NCBI GenBank assembly: GCA_031835245.1
Contig: JAVKOQ010000043.1
Span: 1-64,000 of the forward strand
Length of the DNA: 64,000 bases
From: Balamuthia mandrillaris
Taxonomy: Eukaryota; Discosea; Longamoebia; Balamuthiidae
Direction of reading: 5' to 3'
A program made the position numbers and the translations under genes. Position 1 is the stretch's first letter. Every line of letters starts with the position of its first letter. Under the pieces are notes generated by a model. The model was not told the DNA's origin. It searched no databases and worked only from the letters and a program-made list of their open reading frames with translations. Shown here in pieces: positions 11,180 to 21,623 of this stretch.

Positions 11180-12355
11180 ATGATGGAAACAGCACCTCAA
11201 ACAACATCAGTGGAGAAGCCAGAGATCTTTCCGAAGACCACTCCTCGCCTGGACCCCACCAAGAAGATGATGGCCTGCGAGTGGCACGGCAACAAGGACG
11301 TGCGCGCGGTGGAGCGGGCCAAGCCTCTCATCACGGAACCCTCTGACGTGGTCGTACGGGTAACCACTACCACCGTCTGCGGCTCCGATCTGCACCTCTA
11401 CCATAATGAGTTTGCAGGGATGCAGAAGGGCGACATCCTAGGGCACGAGGGCGTGGGCATCGTGGAGGAGGTCGGCGAGGCGGTCAAGACGTTGAAGCCA
11501 GGCGACAGGGTAGCCATCTCGGCGGTGATCGCTTGCGGTCAGTGTGAGTTCTGCAAGAAGGACATGCCGAGCCTGTGCGACGTCACCAATCCAAGCAAAG
11601 AGATGGAGCAGCAGTATGGACATAGGACGGCGGGCTTGTTTGGATACTCGCACCTAACGGGAGGGTATGATGGATGCCAGGCCGAGTATGTGCGCGTGCC
11701 CTACGCCGATAACTGCTGCTTGAAGCTACCCAATAGCGTTCCTGATGAGAAAGCCATTTCGTTATCAGGTACGTTTTCAAAGAAACGAAATAACCACTTG
11801 AGAAAAAAAAAACAAACAAAAACAAATAAGATGACTTACAAATGAGCTTCTCCCAACAGACATCGCATGCACCGGATGGCACGGCAACGAATTGGCCGAA
11901 GTGTCGGAGGGCCAAACGGTGGCGGTGTGGGGCTGTGGCCCTGTTGGTCTCATGGCCATTATGTGGGCTCGTTTTAGAGGAGCGGCTCATGTCTACGCCA
12001 TCGATGATGTACCGTCCAGACTGCAGATGGCAGAGAAGTTGGGAGCCATCGGCATAAACTTTAAGGAGAAGACCGTGGTAGACACTCTGTTGAAGGCCAT
12101 TCCAGGTGGCCCTGATGCATGCATCGACTGCGTTGGCTTCCGTTATCCCTCTTCGTTGTTGCATCGCATTGAAAGGACTTTGAAGCTGGAGACCGATGCT
12201 GGAGATGTGCTCAGAGAGGCGATCTTGTGCTGCAAGAAAGGAGGTAAGATTGCTCTTATTGGAGACTACTACTCGTACACCAACCAATTCCCTATCGGTA
12301 CGTCAGCCAGTCCATTGCTCCTGTTTTTTGCTTTTTTTTTTTTTAAAGATGTGAG

Positions 12356-12397
<42 letters not shown>

Positions 12398-12655
12398 AAC
12401 CGAACCTGCTTTGCTAATACGAAAAACTTAGGTCCAATGATGGAGAAAGGATTAACGATGAGGGGCGGTCAAGTGTTCGTGCAGAAATATTGGAAGAAGC
12501 TTTTGGAGTTCATCGAAAACGGACAAGTGGATCCATCTCTTGTTATCACGCACCACATGTCCCTTGACGAAATAAGTAAGGCCTACAGCATGTTCGACCA
12601 AAAGCAGGAGAACGTCCTCAAGATCCTGCTTCATCCTCGCAGTCCCACTATGTAA
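11180..12655 (+). CDS. Zinc-dependent alcohol dehydrogenase (MDR superfamily, formaldehyde-dehydrogenase-like)
   Basis: Three exons: 11180-11768, 11860-12297, 12432-12655; 416 aa. The catalytic zinc ligands are visible in TVCGSDLH and the GHEGVG motif (ILGHEGVGIVEEVG). The structural-zinc lobe is CGQCEFCKKDMPSLC. A Rossmann NAD(P) site follows as VWGCGPVGLMA. The long insertion and C-terminus, with IALIGDYYSYTNQFPIG and TMRGGQVFVQKYW, resemble glutathione-independent formaldehyde dehydrogenases and related fungal/bacterial enzymes rather than classical ADH1. It should oxidise an alcohol or formaldehyde-type substrate with NAD(P); the exact substrate is unknown. Intron 2 carries a GA repeat in the sense direction, unlike most introns here. 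Confidence 0.9.
12358..12396. repeat. Intronic (GA)n microsatellite in sense orientation
   Basis: Lies in intron 2 of the alcohol dehydrogenase gene and reads GA, not CT, on the coding strand; one of few exceptions to the orientation rule in this window. Confidence 0.9.
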
Positions 12656-12730
12656 GTGTTTGAGGCCTCTGAAATTATAAACAAAGCAAAAGCACAAAAC
12701 ATTGTAAAGAACAAATAAAAGAATCAAACC

Positions 12731-13143
12731 TCATTTCGTCTCACTCTTTTGAGCGAGTTGTGAGAGAAGAAAGTTATGCCTTTGCACCATGTGCTCGTAA
12801 TGCTGGTTTCCAGCGGCGTCATCAGGAACTTTTGTGTACGCAATGACTGCATCGTACCTTCATTTTTTTAACGCTTATTTAGCATGGGAGAATGCAGAGA
12901 GAGAGAGAGAGAGTTTTAACTTTTTGAGGTCAGCCACAACCTTGTCATAAGGGTTGAATCTGGGATGCTGTAAATATACATCACGATTCAGCCTCAATAC
13001 TGCAAAGGATAGACTTTGAAAACAAAACAAACCTTGAAACAATCAGTGTGGCGCAATGGCAACACCAACATATGGAGATGCAAATGTCGTACAGAAACAG
13101 GAAAATTAAACCTGTTTATGCGTGCCGTGAGAGAATGCAGAGA

Positions 13144-13185
<42 letters not shown>

Positions 13186-13592
13186 GAGAAGTTGTAAAGG
13201 ACAAGTAACATAGTGGTAGTTAGTTGTAGTAAGGCCGCTAGTAGAAGGGGAAAATACCCAACAACCAAGTAGTCTTTAACGTCAAGATTTCTGAACCTTA
13301 ACGCTTCGTCTTGTTGCCATTTGTGTCGAAGGACTTCAAGTCCTTTGTCGAACATATGTTGTAATAGAGGAATGTGGTGGCGACGAAGCTGTGTTATGTC
13401 TACTATTGGCTCTGCTGGAATGCAGTCTATATGGTGCTTCGCTGTCTATGGCCCGCTCATGTGAGAGTTAATGGCTTTAGAGAATGCAAAGAGGGCTTAC
13501 AATTATCTTACCGCGAACTTATCATCAAAGATGCATATGCGGTCATCCCTGTAATGCACCGACTCGTTTTTCTTTTGTTTGGTTGAGTATTC

Positions 13593-13656
<64 letters not shown>

Positions 13657-13827
13657 GGGCAAAAATAGTTGTAGCGAGGCAGAGAAACCAAACTTGATGG
13701 CCTTTCAGAATGGAGAGGAAAGGATTTGTGTCTTGTAGCGCCACGTCTTCTGTGCTGTATCGATCGGTTAAGATGTAGCAATCGGAGCTAGGAGAAAAGG
13801 AGAGAAGGAGAGAAGGAGGGAAGGAGC

Positions 13828-13872
<45 letters not shown>

Positions 13873-14371
13873 ACGTTAATGGAAAGTTACAGGCGGAACA
13901 ACGGGTCATGGTCAGAATGTTGGGTTTTGAGCATACCGGACAGACCAGTTTCCTCTCAAAGTTCTCATTGTCTTGCTCTTCATGCACACCTGCAATAAAC
14001 ATTGTGAGGAAAAAATACCAGACCAAACAAAGTTGTCTTGTGCCAAAGAGGGGACCTTTTGGTTTTGCAGTTGCAAGATTGTTCCTCCTTTGTTGCTGTA
14101 CATGCTCCATTGAGCGTCCTTGTTGTCGTAGCAGCTCTTGCCATGGCTCGGCCATGCCCGCTGCCCCACCGCCACTCGGGTCAACTTTTGCTGTGGTGGA
14201 CATTTGGCGCGTGGTGACGGGCATGACAAAAGAAGCGAACAATGAAGGCTTCTGGCAACAGCTGCTGATATTCAGGCTATTATTGTGCCTCAGTAGCGGT
14301 AGTGGCATGGTCCCTGAGAACCGCAGCAGGGAGGGCCACCCTCTGCTCGAAGCGGACCCCGTGAAACCCAT
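12731..14371 (-). CDS. HIT-superfamily protein with N-terminal zinc ribbon, possibly mitochondrial
   Basis: Eight exons: 14371-14056, 13989-13875, 13787-13689, 13548-13512, 13445-13258, 13111-13033, 12967-12921, 12848-12731; 332 aa with consistent phases. The N-terminus is basic and hydroxylated like a mitochondrial presequence. A zinc ribbon follows (LVCPVCSKP, then TRCSACNFP). The HIT fold is then clear: DDRICIFDDKFA, HHIDCIPAEP, FNFPVSVRHLHLHM (HxHxHxx triad about residues 260-265) and HPRFNPYDKVVADLK. HIT proteins hydrolyse or transfer nucleotides through the central His. The first intron (14055-13990, 66 nt) could also be read through in frame; I removed it because its translation is a pyrimidine-tract artefact. 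The last acceptor was chosen to keep the C-terminal frame. Introns hold several CT (sense) repeats. Confidence 0.85.
13592..13653. repeat. (GA)n microsatellite
   Basis: Long perfect GA run in the intron between exons 3 and 4 of the HIT gene. Related shorter runs lie at about 13143-13181 and 13834-13870 in other introns of the same gene; all read CT on the coding strand. Confidence 0.9.
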
Positions 14372-14475
14372 CAAAAGTTTTGGCTGCTACTTTTTTCCTG
14401 TATGTTTACAAACCATGTCGTCATGAAAAGATATCGGGACGACGTGATGATGCGAAAGAGAAGAAAACACAAAAG

Positions 14476-15829
14476 ATGCAAACTGCTGCTGCTGCTGCTG
14501 CTGCGAGAGGAGGGAGCGGTGGTTGTGGTGGCCGTTTTTTGTTTCGCAGGGGGAGCCTTTTGTTGCCTGTTGTTGGTAAGAAGCAGAGTCTTGCTCTTTG
14601 GCGCGCTTATTCCAGGCCTTCTCTAGCTGCGCTCATCACCACCGACCCTGAGGCCGCTCTCTTTCCGCGGAGCGAAGCGGCGGAACGTGATGTACAGTTC
14701 TCCCCCTCAGCAACAACAGCTACCTCCTTCTCCTCGCTTCTTCTTCTTCGCCGAGGGAGCAGCGCGGGGCGCTGGCCTTCCTTTTGGCAGAAGATAACCC
14801 CCACGACGGAGCCTCCGAAGGGGGCCAACAACACCCAGACGCCAGAGGAGAAGGCAGAGCTGCCTCACGGCGCTTGCCCCGAGTCCAACCCTCTTCCCCC
14901 CACTCCACCTTCGACCACCTCCACCGCCGCAAAAGAAGAGAGCCACAAGGCAGGCAGTAAAGAAGAGGAAGGAGAAGGAGGAGAAGCAAACGAGAAAGGC
15001 CACGAAGAAGAGAAAGACAAGGAGGAAGAGCTGTTCGACGTGGACGCGCTGGAGGAGGAGCTCTTTGCGGAGTGGGAGAAGGAGGAGCCCTTCACCCCAG
15101 AGGAGGAACGAAAGATGTTGATGGAGGGCAACCTGGTGGACCACAGCGTCCCCATTCCAACCTCCTTCTTCAGGACCCTCCGCCGCAACTTTCTGCTGAA
15201 AAGGCTCCGTGATGTGGACCCCGCCTTTGACGTTGCTGACGTGGTGGAGGGCACCAAGCTGGCCTTCGAGGCGCTCACCCCAGTATTTCCCAACAGGCGG
15301 CAGACGAACAAGTGCAAGGAGCGTGGCTTGATCAGCCCTGCCATTGCCCACCACACGGAGAATGTCGTGCACTCTTATGCTGTTCGTTCATGTCTTCCTC
15401 TCTCCCCCTTCTGCTTTGCTTCTCTCTCTCTCTCTCTCTCTCCTCACTGGTTTTCTTCTCTCTTCTCCTCTCCTATCTCTCTCGTCTAACAATCATCCTC
15501 TGCAGCGGGGCCAACCTAAAGACAAGCTCTATACCATCCTCAAGGACATCCAACATGCGGAGATCGTGGACGTGTTAGCCGACATAACTCGCAACCCCGA
15601 AAGCAACACCCCCACCTTTCACAACTACTACGAGGTAGCCCTGACCCTCGTCGAGAGGCTAAAATACGTGCCGGGGCCGCCGCGAGGCCCTGAGTACATT
15701 AAATCCACAGAGATAGTTCGGGTGCATACCAGCTTTCAGCTGAGCGGCGATGATGCTTCGGAGGATGGGGAAAGAAAAAAGTATGTGACGGAGCCTAATT
15801 ACACCATTGTTGGACGTCGTCGCTTGTGA
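14476..15829 (+). CDS. Mitochondrial protein with probable Tim44/mL45(MBA1)-like domain
   Basis: Start at the first ATG of the frame (14476), giving MQTAAAAAAARGG followed by Arg/Leu-rich sequence typical of a mitochondrial presequence. Proposed exons 14476-15282 and 15506-15829 give 376 aa. After an acidic middle region, FDVADVVEGTKLAFEAL resembles the first helix of Tim44-like domains (F-x-x-x-x-F-L-x-G-A-x-x-A-Y). Exon 2 supplies PKDKLYTILKD and a beta-rich end finishing VTEPNYTIVGRRRL. Members include import-motor Tim44 and the ribosome-associated mL45/MBA1. The exon 1 donor is uncertain: the frame stays open past 15282 and a middle exon or frameshift is possible around 15283-15400. The family call is moderate. 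Confidence 0.5.
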
Positions 15830-15971
15830 TAACAATGTGTAACTATCCACCCTTTGCCACCTTTCCTTCTCTTCTCCTTGCTTCTATCTCGTTGCTTCTC
15901 CCTTCTTCTTTCTTCTTTTATTTTGTATTTCTTAGTTGGCAAAAGTAGACGATAGAACAGACGAAGAGGTT

Positions 15972-16750
15972 TTAGAAAGAAAGCGGCATGTTGGCATAAA
16001 CCAACTGCAACGCGTTGATGAACTGAAGGAGAAGACAGGTTCTAGCCGTGAGAAGAGCTTGTTGAGCCAACGATGTGGTCGAAGAAGAGGAAAGGCTCTC
16101 CTTCCCTGCCTCCTCAGGCTGCAGGGAGTGCTGCAAGCCGGAGCTGAGTCCTTGCGCATCGAAGCAGGCCTTGCTGTTCTCTCGCTGCAAGCAAACATGC
16201 TCCATAAGCTCTATAAGAAAGCAGCTCTGCTTCTTTCCTTCCACCGTTGTTGCTTCCGTAGGTTGTTGTTGTTGCTCGTCTTTGTTTGAAGCAGCTGCGG
16301 AGGAAGGAGAAGCGGTGTTGTCAGAGTGTTCTTCGTGCTGTTCTCCCTCTGTGGCAGATGCGTTGTTGGTATTGGCGGTGGCTTCTGGAATGAGGATCAA
16401 CCGCTCGACGTCCAACAGCTCTGGACACACTATCTGCAGCAAGGCCCCAAATACACCTGAAGGAAGATCCTCCAATGCCTTTTTGTTTATGTTTTTGTGA
16501 GAGGTGTTTAAAAGGACGTGAGGAAAAGAAAGGAAGAACAAACGGTGTAAATCATGGCTGTCCGGACGGTCTGTTCGGAGGAGAGCCACCAGTCGATGAA
16601 CTGGTTGCCCTGCTGTTCCCAAAACTGGGAAACGATCAACCGTAGGAGCTCTCTCTCTTGCTTCCATATCTCCACTTGGTCTTTCATGGCATCGCCCGCC
16701 AGCGCTGCGCTTAACGCCGCTATCCTCTGCCTCTCTGCTGCACCTTCCAT
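15972..16750 (-). CDS. Unrecognised protein, helical N-terminus, Gln/Glu-rich loop
   Basis: Two exons (16750-16544, 16478-15972), 237 aa, phase 0 junction. The N-terminal 70 residues are helical and amphipathic (EIWKQERELLRLIVSQFWEQ, then FIDWWLSSEQTVRTAM). Exon 2 begins ALEDLPSGVFGALLQIVCPE, passes through a polar loop rich in Glu, Asn, Ser and Gln, and ends in a hydrophobic helix LLQFINALQLVYANM. I do not recognise the family. A larger open frame over the same bases results from the intron being open. It is convergent with the Tim44-like gene (143-base gap) and divergent from the Arp11-like gene (155-base shared promoter). Confidence 0.6.
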
Positions 16751-16800
16751 TTCTCTCTTTTTCTACTCTCTTCTCCGCTGTCTTCCTCCTTTTTATTTCG

Positions 16801-16830
16801 CGACGACATGGGATTTTCCGTGACGACACG
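16801..16830. promoter_or_regulatory. Two copies of the GACGACAYGG motif in a bidirectional promoter
   Basis: CGACGACATGG at 16801-16811 and TGACGACACG at 16821-16830 lie between two divergent start codons (16750 and 16906). The same motif recurs upstream of other genes in this window. The function is inferred from position and repetition only. Confidence 0.4.
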
Positions 16831-16905
16831 GTATTGAAAAGTAAGTTTGTTTGATTTTTCATTGGCTCAGACGTCTTGGAAGAAAATTTAGCAGAGAAAG
16901 AAGAG

Positions 16906-18968
16906 ATGTCCCAACCGGCAAACACGGAAGGGAGCGACAGTCCCACCAGTTCAAGCGCACCCGCTAGCCCTGCCCTCACAGAAGGTGCTTCCTCCCACCG
17001 AATCGCCCAAAAAAAAAAAGATAGAATAGATAGAACCTGACCGCTTCTTTCTTTATTGTTGATGTTTAGGCCGTCTCTCAAGTTTTACTCCAGTGAGCAG
17101 TCCTCTCTTGGCTGGGTCTATCAGCACTGGTGTTTCTCCTATTCCAGACAAGCAACCGGCTACAGCAGATAGTGGCAGTAGCAGCACATCGAGCAGTTCC
17201 TCGTTGCTGGCTCGCACCTTAAAACGCCAGTCCAGCTCTTTGGCGAGCTTTCCGACGACCGGCCCTGCCGCCATTGTTGTCGAAGTGGGCAGCGCCAACT
17301 TCAAGTGCGGCTTTGCTGGAGAGGCTCAACCTCGCTATGTCATTCCTACCGAATGGCGCTCTCACACTGGTGTCGACGTCCGTTTCTTCTTTCTCTTGCC
17401 TTATTCTTTCTTTCTTGCTGGCTTACACTCAAAACATGCAGTTAGGTCCATCGTTAGAGGGATCACTGAAGGGACCACGCTATGGACCTGAGGAATGGGA
17501 AGAGGCTGCATTCTTCATGTTGCACAACGTTTATTATCAGTACCTGCAAACCAACCCGCAGGACCGGCCTATCATCCTCTGCGAAAACATCCTACTGCCA
17601 CAGGTTGTTCGCACTGCCCTCGTCAAAGTCCTTTTCACTCGCCTCCAAGTTTGTATCTTTCCTCCTTTCACCTCTTGCTGCTACCTCTTCTCTCTTCTCT
17701 CTCTCTCTCTCTCTCTTCCCTTTCTCATCGCCATTTAACACAGGTACCATCGGTACACATGGTGGTGGGGATGTGTATGGCTATGTTACCACCAAACCTA
17801 GCAACAGCGCTGATAGTGGATTGTGGTTACACCGAAACAACGGTGCTTCCTGTGTACGAAGGATTGGTTCAAACGCATGCCTTGCGAACCACCCCTGTTG
17901 CTGGCAAGTATCTGAACAACACGCTAAAAGCTTTGTTGAAAGAAAAAGTTTCGGAAGAAAGTCTTCTCTCCAGGGAAGTCATCGAAGACATCAAGATACG
18001 TCATTGTAGAGTTCTTCCTTCTTCGCCTGTATCATCTATGCAGGACGATAAAGAGGAAGAAAGCAAAGACGAACTGGTTGTGAGCTACGCCGTTAGTTCT
18101 TTGCCGGAAGACACCATTTGCATTCCTCAAAGATGTCTCGATGAGGCCACCGAGGTTCTGTTTGAAGGAGGTTTGGCGGATAAGGAAGAAGGAGCCATGA
18201 GAGAAATAGCTTCCGTGGCGACCACTCTTTTGGACTCCCTTTCTCGTTGTGGCCACGACACAAGATGCTCTTTAGCTCAGAACATATTGTTGACGGGAAA
18301 CACCGCGTTATTGCCTGGCTTTGCTTCAAGATTATTGAACGACATTCATCTTCTCTTTGGACAGGACCATTACTCTTCTCTTCGAGGTGTGGTTCTTCAA
18401 AATTCTCTTCTTTTTATTCGTTGTCTTTCTGTTCCTTCTTCTTCTTCTTCTTCTTCTTCTTCTTCTTCTTCTTCTTCTTCTTCTTCTTCTTCTTCTTCTT
18501 CTTCTTCTTCTGTCTTACAAGAACTTTTCTTTGCTCTACCGTAATAACAGGTATCGAAGATCAGTTTTTTATTGTAGATAGCATGTTTCCCCCAAGTTTG
18601 CTAAGCTGGATGGGTGGTACGTTCTCTCTCTTTCTATCTCTCTCTCTCGTTCTCTGTTTCACTTGCTCATCTTCCCCTATCAATTATTTTTAGCATCGGT
18701 TGTGGGGTGTGTCGAGCACAAAGAAGCGATAACAAAAACACAATATTTGGAAGAAGGAGAACCGCTACCAGATTGGACTTCTCTACGGCAGCTCTCTGCC
18801 CTTGCTGACACCAACAAGCCACAAAGGAGCATGAAAAAAGACGGAACGCTAACAGGAGGAACGTATGGCGGAGGAGGCCCTTTCCAGTTGACACCACTTC
18901 TCACCACTACCTCCAGCTCTTCCTTATCTTCTTACTTGTCCGCCTCCAGTTCCATTAAACGGATTTAA
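16906..18968 (+). CDS. Actin-related protein, Arp11/ACTR10-like (dynactin pointed-end candidate)
   Basis: Six exons: 16906-16984, 17070-17377, 17442-17648, 17744-18386, 18551-18616, 18694-18968; 525 aa. After a Ser-rich N-terminus comes the actin-fold phosphate-1 segment IVVEVGSANFKCGFAGE, then PTEW. The block FMLHNVYYQYLQTNPQDRPI, the following VLFTRLQVPSVHM, then ALIVDCGYTETTVLPVYEG match ACTR10/Arp11 better than conventional actin. The end has LLTGNTALLPGF and SWMGG. In animals and fungi Arp11 caps the dynactin filament's pointed end, linking dynein to cargo. A long Gly/Ser/Thr-rich tail follows the fold. Intron 4 contains a TTC microsatellite and intron 3 a CT repeat. Confidence 0.82.
18436..18510. 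repeat. (TTC)n trinucleotide repeat in intron
   Basis: About 24 TTC units in intron 4 of the Arp11-like gene. Unspliced translation would give poly-Ser or poly-Leu. Confidence 0.9.
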
Positions 18969-19107
18969 ATAATAACAAAAAAACAAAAGTCACGATGCGA
19001 AAGGACAAAAAAAGTTAAAAGTTGTTAGAAAAGACTAAAATAAACAATCCACTACTCCCGTTCAACTTATTCTTCTATCCGAAGAATAGTTATCTGGACA
19101 ACACTTC

Positions 19108-19472
19108 TTAATAGTAACCGCCATCTTGGACGTCACCACCATCGTATCCTGTATCTTCAGGCTCGGGGAATCTAATGTTAGGGATCTCGTACTCATACTT
19201 GATGTCAGGTACTTGCACGTTGGGAATCTGGATGTTAGGCAGCTTGATGGCATCCACTTGGATCTTGGGCAGCTTCAAGACGGGTCCGGTGATGGTAGGG
19301 ATCTGGATGTCGGGAATTTCCACCTTACCGAGGTAGAGGTCCTCCAGGGAGATCTCCTGGGCGGGGATGCTGGGGATCTCAATGGCCTCAAGGCAGATAT
19401 CAGGGATCTTAATGGGAGGAAGCTTGATGGGAGCAAACTTGATTTCTATGTGTAGTTGAAAAGAGAAACGTC

Positions 19473-19518
<46 letters not shown>

Positions 19519-19867
19519 TAATGAGGATAGTACCAGGAATGTAGATGGTGGGTCCCTTCACCGCGGGCAACTCCAGCTCACCCATCTCAATCTCGGAAAA
19601 GTAGACGTCTGGGACCTTGAGCTCACCGGGACAAATATCAGGCACAGTAACATCCTCCAGGATGATGTCATCAAAGCAGATCTCAGGCATGTCAATGGTG
19701 TGCTCGTACTCCTGCCATTCGATCTCAGGCGCAATGTACTCGACGTCATCTCCACCATCGTAACCGCCATCGTAGGTGCGGGCATGTTTGGCGCTGTAAG
19801 GAGAGGGAGTGGCAGAGGCCCCAAGACAGCAGAGGGCGATCAGAGCAAGAGCAAGCAGCAACTTCAT
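19108..19867 (-). CDS. Secreted AHNAK-like beta-repeat protein
   Basis: Two exons (19867-19534, 19445-19108), 223 aa. It has a clean signal peptide: MKLLLALALIALCCLGASAT. The mature protein is built from short irregular repeats of the form hydrophobic-x-hydrophobic-P-x-hydrophobic: VTVPDICPG, LKVPDVYF, IKIPDICLE, VEIPDIQIP, IKLPNIQIPNVQVPDIK. The pattern recalls vertebrate AHNAK repeats and beta-solenoid or beta-sandwich segments. Related GYDGGDD and YDGGDVQDGG motifs flank the repeat block at both ends. Net charge is acidic and three Cys sit in similar contexts (EICF, DICP, DICL). A TATA box lies about 100 bases upstream. Probably an abundant secreted or surface structural protein; the role is inferred. 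The intron has a CT (sense) repeat. Confidence 0.75.
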
Positions 19868-19964
19868 GGTTGGTTGGTTTGTTTGTTGTTGGGTAATGTG
19901 AAGGTTGAGACTATGTTTTTTTTGTTGTTGTTGATGAGATGAAAGAGTGAGAAGAGAGTTGCCA

Positions 19965-19971
19965 TTTTATA
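19965..19971 (-). promoter_or_regulatory. TATA box of the secreted repeat-protein gene
   Basis: TATAAAA on the minus strand, about 98 bases upstream of the ATG at 19867, a suitable distance for a core promoter with a leader of 60-70 bases. Confidence 0.55.
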
Positions 19972-20095
19972 GTTCAAACCAACACCCAATTATGTAATAC
20001 AGTTCATTCTTCATCAGACCATTCGGATGAAAACATGCCCAAAAAGGGGACTGTTTGCTTTTGAATAGAGTTGAGGGAACCGAACAAAATAAAGT

Positions 20096-21043
20096 TTATT
20101 GAAAGAAAAACATAATCTTTTCTTCCTCTGCCGTGTCCTTCATAAATGGGACAAAGGTGGCTTCAATACCATTCTTGGCCTCATAGCGCCAAAGCAAGGG
20201 GTCGCTTGCCTCCTTTGGCAGTTCAATGTTTTCCTTTAACTCCAGCTGATGGTTGTGTTGTTGCCATGCGAAGGAGTCCTGTATTAACCCCGAAAAGCTG
20301 TGGACAAATGATAGCTCGTCATCCGAAAGTCGAGAACGGATAATTGTCACCGTTATTTGGTCATAACGGCGGGGAACTCGCTGAATATGGTACTGCATTC
20401 CTGGTAGCTGGCGAAAGAAGAAATAGGCTCCATCTTTAGAGCAGCAGTACCACAACCATGCGTTAAGTGGAATGGAAGCTGGCACAAATGAGGAGCGAGG
20501 AGGGGGAGGGGCCATTGCAGAACGGTAGAAGGAAGATAAAGGAGAAGAAAAAGAAGAAGAAGAAGAAGAAAAACTAGAAGAAGAAGAAGAAGAAAAGGAA
20601 GAATGCCTTGGGCGCTTGGGTGACGGTAGTTTCTCCTCTTCTGGTTCTTCCTCTTCTTCCTCCTCCTCCTCTTCTGCTTCCTCAACTTCTTTTGCTTTCA
20701 CCGGAAGGGACAGTGAAGCAGATGAAGCCGTTCGTTGTTGCCGCAGGGCCAAGACTTGTGGTAGTACAGAAGCTTAAACAAAGATTAATTCAAACAAATA
20801 CAACTCCTTCAGAAAAAAGCAAACACAGAAAAAGAAAAATAATATACCTGCTTCTTCTTCATCTGCAATTCTGTCTGCCACTTTTGTCTTTATATTGGAC
20901 CACTTGCCTCGAATGGCCGAATCTGATCGACCAGGCAAACCGTGTCGTAGTTGTGCAAGCAACTGTGGAGTTAGAGTTCCATCTGCTGTTTTCTTGAAGA
21001 AGCTCTCTAAAAGTTCATTTTCCTCTTTCTTCCACTTCCCCAT
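20096..21043 (-). CDS. Myb/SANT-like DNA-binding domain protein
   Basis: Two exons (21043-20848, 20772-20096), 290 aa, phase 1 junction. Exon 1 encodes a Myb/SANT-like module: KWKKEENELLESFFKK, then LRHGLPGRSDSAIRGKWSN, with the spaced Trp and the GRSD-x-x-I-x-x-K-W end typical of Myb recognition helices. A long acidic run with PSPKRPR follows (possible nuclear localisation), then a Ser-rich linker, then a beta-rich C-terminal domain (LNAWLWYCCSKDGAYFFFRQ) that I do not recognise. Likely a nuclear DNA-binding or chromatin protein. Confidence 0.7.
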
Positions 21044-21143
21044 TGTGTGTAAACCGTTGTGTGAGAAAAAAAATAATCGGCCTTGGCCTTCATAACAACC
21101 ACCTGAAAAAACAAATTAGGTGCCTTATAAACAGATTAGGTAC

Positions 21144-21442
21144 TTGATCAAAACACAACCAAAACACACCTAAAACACAACCAAAATGCAACTGAAACAC
21201 AACCGAAACACAACCGAAACACAACCAAAACACAACTGAAACACAGATCCACCCTCTAGAAAACACAATAAAAAACTCCGAGTTTTCAACCAATAGTAAA
21301 TCTAAAATCGTGATATATGAAAACTGATAGGACAAATTGCTTGATTTTTCAATACCTTTTCTCAGCCAAAAGTTTGAAAATAAACATGTTTCCATTGTGT
21401 TTCCGTTGTGTTTTGATTATGTTTTGGTTGTGTTTTGATCAA
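21144..21442. repeat. Foldback element: 22-bp perfect inverted repeat with CAAAACACAACC tandem arm
   Basis: Positions 21144-21165 and 21421-21442 are exact reverse complements and begin/end with TTGATCAAAAC / GTTTTGATCAA. Inside the left arm, an 11-12 base unit (AAACACAACC with variants) repeats to about 21246. The right arm contains imperfect complements. The interior is AT-rich. No clear target-site duplication was found. It resembles a small foldback/MITE-like element and lies 180 bases from a transposase gene. Confidence 0.6.
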
Positions 21443-21623
21443 TATTCAAATAATAATAAACGATTGTTCATATAAATAAGAACATTATCTTATTTAGTCA
21501 GATCTGATTTTAGGTACTTTTCCTTGTACCATGATCTCTATCATATTTCAGTTATTAGGCTAAACTCTCTATATTTGCATTTAATGGCCTAGAAAAGAAA
21601 GAAGAAAGAAGGAAGAAGAAAGG

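Noticed and set aside
12877..12967. Alternative C-terminus of the HIT protein reading through the CT repeat to a stop at 12877
   Set aside because: The spliced version ends in a coherent helix-rich C-terminus and keeps phase; the read-through end is repeat-encoded.
15972..17081. 369-codon minus-strand open frame
   Set aside because: It extends through the intron and upstream of the better two-exon model and overlaps the Arp11-like first exons; only its C-terminal part is used as exon 2.
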